Source: Sulfurimonas sp.
GTDB taxonomy: Bacteria; Campylobacterota; Campylobacteria; Campylobacterales; Sulfurimonadaceae
Reading direction: 5' to 3'
NCBI GenBank assembly: GCA_021157485.1
Contig: JAGGWO010000004.1
Location: 1 to 15,197, forward strand
DNA: 15,197 nt
Part shown: positions 1 to 7,053 of the stretch, in pieces
Numbering within the stretch: the first letter of the stretch is position 1
How the letters are laid out: the number at the start of each line of letters is the position of its first letter
The notes under the pieces: model-generated
Database searches by the model: none
Seen by the model: only the letters and a program-made list of their open reading frames with translations
Told to the model about the DNA's origin: nothing
Position numbers and translations under genes: made by a program

Positions 1-387
1 GATCCAGTCGTGTCAAAATTTGGTAGAAAAATAAAAAATGGTGTAGTTATTCTAAAAGGTGATTTGGCCGCCGGAAAAACTACGCTTGTAAAGGCTGTCG
101 TAAAAGCTCTTGGTATAGATGATGAAGTAACATCACCAACTTTTTCACTGCAACAATGTTATGGAGATGCAATTTATCATTATGATATGTACAACCATGG
201 CTTAGAGCATTTTATATCTTTAGGGATGTTAGAAGAGTTGGACAAAGAGGGACTTCATTTTGTGGAGTGGGGCGATGATGAGCTAGTAGAGATTTTAAAA
301 TCTGCAGGAATCCCAACGGTTGTAATAGAGATTGAAAAAGTATCTGATAATGAAAGAGAGTACAGGATAGATTATGCACAAGCTTAA
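1..387 (+). CDS. tsaE: tRNA t6A37 modification ATPase TsaE (5' end cut by window)
   Basis: TsaE is the P-loop ATPase that works with TsaB and TsaD to put threonylcarbamoyl on A37 of ANN-decoding tRNAs in the cytoplasm. Numbering from the GTG at 10, the Walker A motif GDLAAGKTT is at residues 17-25, the family motif SPTF at 42-45, then HYDMYN and VEWGD, which match the conserved YHxDxYR and EW positions of YjeE/TsaE. The frame is open back to base 1. Family members usually have about 25-30 residues before the Walker A motif, while GTG at 10 would leave only 16, so the true start is probably upstream of the window. The 3' end overlaps lptB by 14 bases, which suggests translational coupling. Family assignment is firm; the 5' end is unresolved. 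Confidence 0.92.
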   Translation, partial: DPVVSKFGRKIKNGVVILKGDLAAGKTTLVKAVVKALGIDDEVTSPTFSLQQCYGDAIYHYDMYNHGLEHFISLGMLEELDKEGLHFVEWGDDELVEILKSAGIPTVVIEIEKVSDNEREYRIDYAQA

Positions 388-1096
388 AGCAGAAAATCTG
401 CAAAAAAGAATTAAAGATTTAGAGATAGTTAAGGGTATGAGCTTAGAGGTTTCCAGTGGTGAAGTTGTAGGACTTCTTGGACCAAATGGAGCAGGAAAGA
501 CAACTACATTTTATATGATATGTGGACTTGTTGAAGCTAGTGGAGGAGAGGTTTTCTTTGATGGGGAAAATATCTCAGATATGCCACTTCATGAACGTGC
601 TATTAAGGGGATAGGTTACTTACCTCAAGAGGCTTCAATCTTTAAAGACTTGAGTGTTGAAGATAACTTGATGGTAGCTGCTCAAGTTGGTATAAAAGAT
701 AAAAAAGCACAAGAAGAGAGAATCTTAGAGCTTCTAGATATGTTTAATATTGAGCCTATTAGGTATCGTAAGGGTATTAGTCTAAGTGGTGGTGAGCGTC
801 GTCGTGTGGAGATTGCCCGTGCCCTTGTAAATAAGCCGAAATTCCTTCTTCTTGATGAACCATTTGCAGGGGTTGATCCTATCGCTGTTATGGATATTCA
901 AAAAGTTATACATCAGTTGGTTTCATATGATATTGGTGTTTTGATAACTGACCACAATGTACGTGAAACACTAGATGTGTGTGATAGAGCTTATGTTATT
1001 AAAGCCGGTGAACTTTTAGCTAGTGGAACAAGTGACGAGATAGGTCAAAATGCTGATGTTCGTAAGCATTACTTAGGTGAGGATTTTAAGCTTTAA
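374..1096 (+). CDS. lptB: LPS export ABC transporter ATP-binding protein LptB
   Basis: This is the cytoplasmic ATPase of the LptBFGC complex, which extracts lipopolysaccharide from the inner membrane and pushes it across the periplasmic bridge. At 240 residues it has the usual LptB length. Walker A GPNGAGKTT is at 36-44, the Q-loop Q85 sits in YLPQEASIF, the signature LSGGE is at 137-141, Walker B LLLDEP ends near 163, and the switch histidine is H194 in TDHNV. YLPQEASIF followed by LSVEDN, and the LSGGERRRVEIARAL stretch, are typical of LptB rather than of amino-acid transporters such as LivF. The ATG lies inside the end of tsaE, and rpoN follows after 13 bases. lptB next to rpoN is a widely conserved arrangement in proteobacteria. 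Confidence 0.95.
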   Translation: MHKLKAENLQKRIKDLEIVKGMSLEVSSGEVVGLLGPNGAGKTTTFYMICGLVEASGGEVFFDGENISDMPLHERAIKGIGYLPQEASIFKDLSVEDNLMVAAQVGIKDKKAQEERILELLDMFNIEPIRYRKGISLSGGERRRVEIARALVNKPKFLLLDEPFAGVDPIAVMDIQKVIHQLVSYDIGVLITDHNVRETLDVCDRAYVIKAGELLASGTSDEIGQNADVRKHYLGEDFKL

Positions 1097-1109
1097 AAGC
1101 TAATTAAAC

Positions 1110-2381
1110 ATGGCAGCATTAAGACAAACGCAGAGTGTAGAGACAAAGCATAAACTATCAAATACTCTGCGTAATTGGCTACCGATTTTACACTCTAGTT
1201 TGAGTGATTTGGGTGAGGCTATGGCTCCTTTTGTAGAGTCTAATCCCGTTGTCGAAGTTGAGTCTGGATATGAAGAGGAGTTTGAGAAAAAGATTCCTAG
1301 AAAAGTAATTTCAAGAGCTGTTAGTAACTCCAGAACTGAGCAGATAGAAGCTCTTACAATTCAGAAAAGAACTCTCCATGATGTTTTAGATGAACAGCTC
1401 GAAGCACCACTTTTCCCAACCCCAATATCCCAAGATATAGCACAGTTTGTAGTAGCAAATCTTGATGAAAATGGATATTATGAGGGAGACAATGCAGAGT
1501 TTTGCGAGAAGCATGATATTACAGATGAGGCTTTTGAAAAAATCAGACTGCGTTTTGCTCATATTGATCCAATCGGGATAGGCTCACGTGATTTAGCAGA
1601 GTCTTTTTTGTTTCAGCTAGATGGTTCTGAGATAAGTGACGAGGCTTATCCATTAGCTCTTGAAGTTATAAAGAACCTTCAAGAGATGCATAGTTTCTCA
1701 AGCAGGGAATATTTCAGTGATGTTATGAAAACTATATCTACTTTTAGAAATCCTCCATCTATTGAGTATCAAGAAGAGTCCGCACAGATAGTACCTGATT
1801 TGATGATTTATTTTAGTGAAGATGAGCAGATAGAAGTGAAGTTAAATAACGCATACTATCCAACTATACATATTGATACAAATTATGCAGTTGAGCATGA
1901 GTTTATTAGTCAAAAAATCAAAGAGGCAAAATCCCTTGTAGATGCGCTTGATATGCGTAAAGCAACACTTTATAAAGTAGGGTTGATGATAGTTGAGTAT
2001 CAGTATGAGTTTTTTACAGGTGGTCAAATCATGCCACTTACACTTAAGACTTTAGCTGATGAGTTTGGACATAATCCCTCTACTATCTCACGTGCTATTG
2101 CAAACAAGTATATCGCTTGTGATAGAGGTGTTCTCGCAATGAAAGAGTTCTTTACAACTGCTATTGATGATGATGTAAGTAATGCAGCTATTAAAGAGTT
2201 TCTAGTTGGAGTTGTAAAGCAAGAGAGTCGTGAAAAACCATTGAGTGATATGAAACTACTTGATTTAATTCAAGAGAAATTCAAAGTCAAAATGGTGAGA
2301 CGTACTATTGCTAAGTATAGAAAACAGTTAAATATAGCTGGTTCAAGTGAAAGAAAAAAGCTTTATCAGTTAGGTCTGTAG
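1110..2381 (+). CDS. rpoN: RNA polymerase sigma-54 factor RpoN
   Basis: Sigma-54 directs RNA polymerase to -24/-12 promoters and needs AAA+ activators; in Campylobacterota it controls the middle flagellar genes. The 423-residue protein has an N-terminal region I, a core-binding region with the NLDENGYY motif (roughly 75-220), a helix-turn-helix around 311-334 (TLADEFGHNPSTISRAI), and the RpoN box VRRTIAKYRK at 396-405, close to the consensus ARRTVAKYRE. It is shorter than the roughly 475-residue E. coli protein. Region I is unusually poor in glutamine: only two Q in the first 50 residues, both at the very start. Start ATG is 13 bases after lptB; no strong ribosome binding site is visible. The stop TAG shares its last base with the next gene's GTG. 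Confidence 0.95.
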   Translation: MAALRQTQSVETKHKLSNTLRNWLPILHSSLSDLGEAMAPFVESNPVVEVESGYEEEFEKKIPRKVISRAVSNSRTEQIEALTIQKRTLHDVLDEQLEAPLFPTPISQDIAQFVVANLDENGYYEGDNAEFCEKHDITDEAFEKIRLRFAHIDPIGIGSRDLAESFLFQLDGSEISDEAYPLALEVIKNLQEMHSFSSREYFSDVMKTISTFRNPPSIEYQEESAQIVPDLMIYFSEDEQIEVKLNNAYYPTIHIDTNYAVEHEFISQKIKEAKSLVDALDMRKATLYKVGLMIVEYQYEFFTGGQIMPLTLKTLADEFGHNPSTISRAIANKYIACDRGVLAMKEFFTTAIDDDVSNAAIKEFLVGVVKQESREKPLSDMKLLDLIQEKFKVKMVRRTIAKYRKQLNIAGSSERKKLYQLGL

Positions 2382-3124
2382 TGGAGATAAAAAAGAGACT
2401 AGATTTAGAAGTTGAAAAACGAAACAAGAAGAGTGAGGTTTCAGTTAATAATTTAGACCCTATCTTAGTCGCTCATCGTTACGCAGACCCAACTATTTCT
2501 TTGATATGCGCATTGTTTGCTTATGGAAATGTAAAGCAGATAGTTAAGTTTTTAGACTCACTTGATTTTGACTTGCTAAATAAAAGTGATGAAGAGATAG
2601 ACAGAGTTCTTAAAAATCATTACTATAGATTTCAAAAAAGTGAAGATGTGATAGCTCTTTTTATAGCTCTAAAAAGATTAAATAACCAAACTTCTTTAGA
2701 AGAGGTGTTTTTAAGTGGATATAGTGACAAACGCAACGTAATTGATGGTGTAAACGCAACAATATCTAAAATAATTTCTCTTTATCTTCACTCCTCACGT
2801 GGATATAATTTCCTTATAGGAAAAGTAACAACAAAAACAAAGGGAGCAGGGGCACTCAAACGCTGGATGATGTTTCTTCGTTGGATGGTTAGAGAAGACA
2901 ATATAGATATGGGTCTTTGGAGTAAGGTTGATAAAGCTGATTTAATAATGCCATTAGATACTCATACTTTCAGTGTTGGACTGCGTTTAGGACTCTTAAA
3001 AAGAAAAACCTATGATTTAGAGGCTGCGATAGAATTGACTGAGACTTTAAGAGGTTTTGATAAAAAAGACCCATTAAAGTATGATTTTGCTCTTTATCGG
3101 TTGGGTCAGGAGAAGATTTTATAG
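2381..3124 (+). CDS. TIGR02757/DUF2400 family protein, function unknown
   Basis: A 247-residue protein matching the DUF2400 (TIGR02757) pattern along its length: DPILVAHRYADP near 27-38, ALFAYGNVKQI, YYRFQKSEDV, a KGAGALKRWMMFLRWMVR block, MPLDTH at 190-195, RLGLLKRK, and KYDFALYRLG at the C-terminus. The family has no established function that I know of. The PLDTH..SVGLRLGL stretch resembles the VDTHVxRVxxRLG segment of helix-hairpin-helix DNA glycosylases of the endonuclease III superfamily, with D193 at the position of the catalytic aspartate; this is inference. There is only one cysteine, so no glycosylase-type iron-sulfur cluster. It starts with GTG overlapping the rpoN stop by one base, so it is likely coupled to rpoN translation. 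It ends the first operon. Confidence 0.85.
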   Translation: MEIKKRLDLEVEKRNKKSEVSVNNLDPILVAHRYADPTISLICALFAYGNVKQIVKFLDSLDFDLLNKSDEEIDRVLKNHYYRFQKSEDVIALFIALKRLNNQTSLEEVFLSGYSDKRNVIDGVNATISKIISLYLHSSRGYNFLIGKVTTKTKGAGALKRWMMFLRWMVREDNIDMGLWSKVDKADLIMPLDTHTFSVGLRLGLLKRKTYDLEAAIELTETLRGFDKKDPLKYDFALYRLGQEKIL

Positions 3125-3144
3125 AAAAAATAAAATTTGTTTGA

Positions 3145-3150
3145 TATAAT
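3145..3150 (+). promoter_or_regulatory. Candidate -10 box for the CoA-binding protein/ilvA operon
   Basis: TATAAT preceded by a T-rich tract (TTTGTTTGA) lies 26 bases before the start codon at 3177, in the 52-base gap after the DUF2400 gene. In Campylobacterota the housekeeping sigma factor relies on a strong -10 box with a T-rich upstream region and no clear -35, which fits. It implies that the following genes are transcribed separately from the rpoN operon. Confidence 0.55.
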
Positions 3151-3176
3151 CATTGTAATTAAAATAAGGAACTACC

Positions 3177-3602
3177 ATGGAGTGCGAATTTCCAAGTGTA
3201 AATGCAAATAAGCAAGAGATAAAAGAGATTTTTGACAGTGTAAAAACTATCGCAGTATTAGGTCTTTCTCCAGATGAGAGCAAAGATAGCCATAAAGTTG
3301 CAAAGTATCTGCAAGAACAAGGCTATAAAATAGTACCCGTCTATCCAAAGGAAGAAACAATACTTGGTGAAAAAGTGTATCGTTCTCTACTAGAAATACC
3401 TTTTGATGTAGATATGGTAGATATTTTTAGAAAACCGGCAGCACTTGATTCTATTGCTGATGCATGTATTAAGAAAGGAAATGTAAAAGTTTTCTGGTCT
3501 CAGAAGGGTATAGTGAATAATGCAGCGGCTCAAAAAGCTGAAAATGCGGGAATGAAAGTTGTTCAAAACTTTTGTAGTATGGTAGAACATCGTTGTTTAT
3601 AA
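3177..3602 (+). CDS. CoA-binding domain protein (YccU-like)
   Basis: A 141-residue single-domain Rossmann-fold protein of the CoA_binding_2 family, related to the CoA-binding part of succinyl-CoA synthetase. Visible motifs are the N-terminal nucleotide loop IAVLGLSPDESKDSHK (25-40), VPVYPKE (53-59), DMVDIFRKP (79-87) and WSQKGIVN, matching the usual WxQxGxxN. Family members bind CoA; a specific role is not established. No catalytic domain is fused. The start is supported by AAGGA at 3166-3170, six bases before the ATG, and by the upstream -10 box. ilvA follows after 12 bases with its own Shine-Dalgarno, so they are probably co-transcribed. Confidence 0.85.
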   Translation: MECEFPSVNANKQEIKEIFDSVKTIAVLGLSPDESKDSHKVAKYLQEQGYKIVPVYPKEETILGEKVYRSLLEIPFDVDMVDIFRKPAALDSIADACIKKGNVKVFWSQKGIVNNAAAQKAENAGMKVVQNFCSMVEHRCL

Positions 3603-3614
3603 AAAGGTAATTTA

Positions 3615-4817
3615 TTGTTAGATATAAAAAAAATATATGAAGCAAAAGAACGTATTAAAGATATTGTAGTTGATACTCCTTTTTCTTATGCTCCACACTT
3701 AAGTGAGATAGCTTCTTGTGAAGTTTATTTAAAAAAAGAGAACCTTCAAGTTACAGGTGCATTTAAAATTCGTGGAGCTTACAATAAGATAGCTTCACTT
3801 AGTGAGAGTCAAAGAGCTTGTGGTGTTGTAGCTGCAAGTGCTGGTAATCATGCTCAAGGTGTAGCTCTTTCAGCGTCAAAGTTTGGTATTAAAGCAGTAA
3901 TTGTTATGCCCGAATCAACACCTCTTACAAAAGTAAACGGTGTTAAGCATTATGGAGCAGAAGTTATTCTAGCTGGCTCAAACTACGATGAAGCATACGC
4001 TTATGCAACTGAGTATGGAGAGAAAAACTCTTTAACTTTTGTTCATCCCTTTGAAGATGAAGAAGTAATTGCAGGACAGGGTACAGTTGCTCTTGATATT
4101 TTAGAAAGTAAAGATGACCTTGATGCAGTTTTAATTCCTGTTGGTGGTGGTGGACTCATCTCTGGTATGGCAACTGCATTGAAATCAATAAACCCTAAAA
4201 TTGAAGTAATTGGAGTTAGTGCACAAGGAGCTCCTGCGTTTAAAAAATCATTTGATAGTAAATGTGCCATTGATTCTACAAGTGTTAGGACTATTGCAGA
4301 TGGAATTGCTGTTCGTGATACTTCAGAGATTACTCTTTCTCATGCTTTAGAATGTGTAGATAAAATTATCAGTGTTGATGATGAAGAGATAGCTAGTGCG
4401 ATTTTATTTTTACTTGAAAAGCAAAAGCTTGTTGTTGAAGGTGCCGGTTCAGTAGGTGTTGCAGCTCTTCTTCATAATAAACTGCCTCATTTAAAGGGTA
4501 AAAAAGTAGCAGTAGTCTTGAGTGGTGGTAACATGGATGTTACCCTTCTATCTGTAATTATTGAAAAAGGTCTGCTAAAGTCTGGTCGTAAGATGAAAGT
4601 AACTGTTACTCTGATTGATAAACCAGGTTCACTGATGCGTTTTACAGAGATACTGCAAGAGCTAAATGCAAATATTGTTCATATAGCCTATGATAGAACC
4701 TCAATCTCACTTGATTATGGTGATGCAAATGTTACTGTTCATATGGAGACTAAGGGTGAGAAGCATCAACAAGAGATAAGAGTTGCATTAAAATCTGAGG
4801 GATATTTAAGGGATTAA
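3615..4817 (+). CDS. ilvA: Threonine ammonia-lyase (threonine deaminase), ACT-domain form
   Basis: Converts L-threonine to 2-oxobutanoate and ammonia with pyridoxal phosphate, the first committed step to isoleucine. The PLP lysine is K51 in TGAFKIRGA, the substrate loop SAGNHAQG is at 75-82, and the phosphate-binding glycine loop GGGG is at 177-180. After the fold II catalytic domain (to about residue 320) there is one C-terminal ACT-like domain (about 325-400), giving 400 residues: the medium form with a single regulatory domain, not the 514-residue E. coli IlvA with two and not the ACT-less catabolic TdcB. The start codon is TTG, supported by AAAGG at 3603-3607. ilvB and ilvH lie 2.2 kb downstream, which favours a biosynthetic role; feedback by isoleucine is likely but not shown by sequence. 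Confidence 0.92.
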   Translation: MLDIKKIYEAKERIKDIVVDTPFSYAPHLSEIASCEVYLKKENLQVTGAFKIRGAYNKIASLSESQRACGVVAASAGNHAQGVALSASKFGIKAVIVMPESTPLTKVNGVKHYGAEVILAGSNYDEAYAYATEYGEKNSLTFVHPFEDEEVIAGQGTVALDILESKDDLDAVLIPVGGGGLISGMATALKSINPKIEVIGVSAQGAPAFKKSFDSKCAIDSTSVRTIADGIAVRDTSEITLSHALECVDKIISVDDEEIASAILFLLEKQKLVVEGAGSVGVAALLHNKLPHLKGKKVAVVLSGGNMDVTLLSVIIEKGLLKSGRKMKVTVTLIDKPGSLMRFTEILQELNANIVHIAYDRTSISLDYGDANVTVHMETKGEKHQQEIRVALKSEGYLRD

Positions 4818-4824
4818 CTGAAAT

Positions 4825-6951
4825 ATGGAAGTAGTAGATAGCAAAAATATAAAAGAACCGGTAATTTTGTTAAAGATACTTAAAAACAACTCTCTTTTAG
4901 TTGTTGACAGTGAGACTACAGTCAGATATTTTGACACTACTTCCTTGGCTCTTCTAGATGGTTTTAAAGCTAAGATACATCACCGTAGATACAAATCAAG
5001 CATGGTCGCTTTTTCAGATAATAATGCAAATTTTGTAAGTATTACTCCTGATTGTGAAGAGTCTATTCTTTTTAACACTTCAACAAAAAAAATAATTACT
5101 AAAGTTGATAGGCATCATGGAGAAGTCTCTTGTGTTGGGATTGATCCCTCATGCAGATATATGTTCTCTTGTGGAGAAGATGGTAAAACATACGCCATAG
5201 ATTTAAAAAGTGGAAAACTTGTTTTTACTCTTCCTGTTCATGTTGATACAATTAATGATATAGCTTTTTCTAAAAACTCAAACTGGGTTGCAACAGCAAG
5301 TTATGATAAGAAAATCTCACTTTTCAACCTAGCTACAATGTCTCCAAAAATAAAGCTCAAAGCACATGCTGCACCGGTAATGAAAATTAGATTTATAAAC
5401 AATAATAGGCTTGTTAGTGTAGATAAAAACTCAACTGTAATTATCTGGAATATCTATAGTGGAAAAGTTCTTGAAAGACTTCAGGGTGTTCATGATGATG
5501 TCACTCAAATAACAACAAGTAGTGATGAAAAATTTCTATTTTTAGGAACCGACCTAGGTTATATTCTGCTCTATGATTTAAAGAGCTATGAAATACTCTC
5601 TAAGCATTATATTAAGTTACACTCAACTATTACTGCCTTAGAATTTGATGAACAGACTCAGCGTTTAATCATTGGTACTGAAGATGGAAGTCTCCTCTTT
5701 TATGATATTTATGAAGGGCAAGATAAACTACAAGAACTCTTAAGACAAAAAGATTTTGAAGCGATGCAAAAAGAGGCCCAAAACAACCCTGTTTTAAGAT
5801 ATACAGATATTTTTAATCTGATGACAAACTTGTGGGAGTCGGTACTTCATAAAGCGAAAATAGCTCTGCAAACTGGTGATAAAGAAAAAGCCATACTACT
5901 TTTTAGACACTTTAAGAATGTCCCATCTAAAAATAGGATAATGCAAAAAGTGATGCTTGAATATGTGGATTTTGAGAAGTTTGCTGCATTGGCTAGAGAT
6001 TCTAAGTTGCCACTGGCATATGGCCTTGCAAATAAACATCCAATGTACAAAGAGTCAAATACGTATAAAATATTAGAAGCAAACTGGAAAAAAGCTTTTT
6101 TGCAGGCTCAAAAATATGCTCTTGATCCAAAAGGGGCTGAGCGAGCTAAAGAGATACTTTCTCCATATAGAGGTATAAGTGAGAAAACAAAACTGATTCA
6201 AGAACTCTTAACTAAGGGCGAAGTTTATAAACGTTTTAGAGTCTCTATTGGTCAAAAAGATTTTAGAATCTCTTTTGAACTTATAAAGTTAAATCCATTT
6301 CTAAAAGAGTTTCCGGAGTATGAGACTTTGAATGCTTATGCTGATACTATCTATATAAAATCAAAGAAACTTATAGAGATAGGAGATACTCATTCTGCCA
6401 TAAAACTACTAAGAGTATTAGAAGACTTTAGTGACTTTAAAGAAGAGGTAAAGGAGCTAATTTTAAGTATAGAGTCTAGGCAAAAATTCTTCAATGCAGT
6501 AGAAGAAGGGGACTTGATATTAGCCTATAATTTGATGAGCAGATTTGAAGATTTACAAGATACAAAAGATGGAACAAATCTTCAAAAAGAGTGGAATAAT
6601 GACTTAAGTATTTCTAACTCATATGCTGTAGATGGAAATATTGAAGGTGTGAAAAAATCTTTAGATAAATATATGAAAATAAGCTCTAAGTATAAGCCTC
6701 TAGCCACTGTTTTTGGATGGTGCTATATGGTTCAGTTAGAGAATGCTTTAAAGAAAAAAGTAAGTAGGATACAACTAGAAAATGGTATTAAAAACTATAT
6801 GCTATCTTTTGGTTTACAAGATCAAATTGAGAATTTTTTCAAACTATTTAAAGAACATTATCCTGAGTCTAAGTTAAATTTAGAACACCTAACTCAAGGT
6901 TCTATATCTATGTGGAGACCATCTATGATTGAAAATTCAATCTTAGATTAG
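4825..6951 (+). CDS. WD40 propeller protein with C-terminal helical repeat domain
   Basis: A 708-residue protein without signal peptide or membrane segment, so probably cytoplasmic. Residues 1 to about 300 form WD40-like blades: repeated units end in YAIDLKSGK, SLFNLATM, VIIWNIYSGK, LLYDLKSYE and LFYDIYEGQ, preceded by strands such as MFSCGEDGK, VATASYDKK and LIIGTEDGS. Residues from about 310 to 708 are rich in helices with recurring units of the form GDxxxAIxLLxxF (for example GDKEKAILLFRHF and GDTHSAIKLLRVL), resembling a TPR-like alpha-solenoid. No catalytic motif is visible. The ATG is 7 bases after ilvA with AAGGGA 11 bases upstream, so it is likely co-transcribed with ilvA. Such proteins are usually scaffolds; the partner is unknown. 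Domain calls are by eye. Confidence 0.8.
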   Translation: MEVVDSKNIKEPVILLKILKNNSLLVVDSETTVRYFDTTSLALLDGFKAKIHHRRYKSSMVAFSDNNANFVSITPDCEESILFNTSTKKIITKVDRHHGEVSCVGIDPSCRYMFSCGEDGKTYAIDLKSGKLVFTLPVHVDTINDIAFSKNSNWVATASYDKKISLFNLATMSPKIKLKAHAAPVMKIRFINNNRLVSVDKNSTVIIWNIYSGKVLERLQGVHDDVTQITTSSDEKFLFLGTDLGYILLYDLKSYEILSKHYIKLHSTITALEFDEQTQRLIIGTEDGSLLFYDIYEGQDKLQELLRQKDFEAMQKEAQNNPVLRYTDIFNLMTNLWESVLHKAKIALQTGDKEKAILLFRHFKNVPSKNRIMQKVMLEYVDFEKFAALARDSKLPLAYGLANKHPMYKESNTYKILEANWKKAFLQAQKYALDPKGAERAKEILSPYRGISEKTKLIQELLTKGEVYKRFRVSIGQKDFRISFELIKLNPFLKEFPEYETLNAYADTIYIKSKKLIEIGDTHSAIKLLRVLEDFSDFKEEVKELILSIESRQKFFNAVEEGDLILAYNLMSRFEDLQDTKDGTNLQKEWNNDLSISNSYAVDGNIEGVKKSLDKYMKISSKYKPLATVFGWCYMVQLENALKKKVSRIQLENGIKNYMLSFGLQDQIENFFKLFKEHYPESKLNLEHLTQGSISMWRPSMIENSILD

Positions 6952-7005
6952 CTTTTACAATATAAACTACATCCCCTTTTAACCTCAAATATAGCTCTTT
7001 TTAAG

Positions 7006-7011
7006 TATAAT
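7006..7011 (+). promoter_or_regulatory. Candidate -10 box for ilvB-ilvH-lpxD
   Basis: TATAAT preceded by CTCTTTTTAAG lies 42 bases before the ilvB ATG in the 102-base gap after the WD40 gene, a good fit to the Campylobacterota housekeeping promoter. A second TATAAT at 7029-7034 is close to the start codon (19 bases), leaving little leader, so the first is preferred. The remainder of the gap contains no obvious leader peptide rich in Ile, Leu or Val and no terminator hairpin. Confidence 0.55.
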
Positions 7012-7053
7012 CATCAGATTTTTAAAATTATAATATTTTTTAGGAGACTTTTC

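Noticed and set aside
10..12. GTG at base 10 as the real start of tsaE
   Set aside because: The frame is open to base 1 and the family normally has about ten or more residues further upstream of the Walker A motif; a true start before the window is more likely.
3125..3176. Sigma-54 (-24/-12) promoter near rpoN or in the other gaps
   Set aside because: No GG-N10-GC pattern in good context was found in the gaps at 3125-3176, 6952-7053, 10183-10233 or 11083-11173.
6952..7053. Leader-peptide attenuator or riboswitch before ilvB
   Set aside because: No short frame rich in Ile, Leu or Val and no terminator/antiterminator hairpin pair was found in the 102 bases; only -10 boxes and a ribosome binding site are visible.
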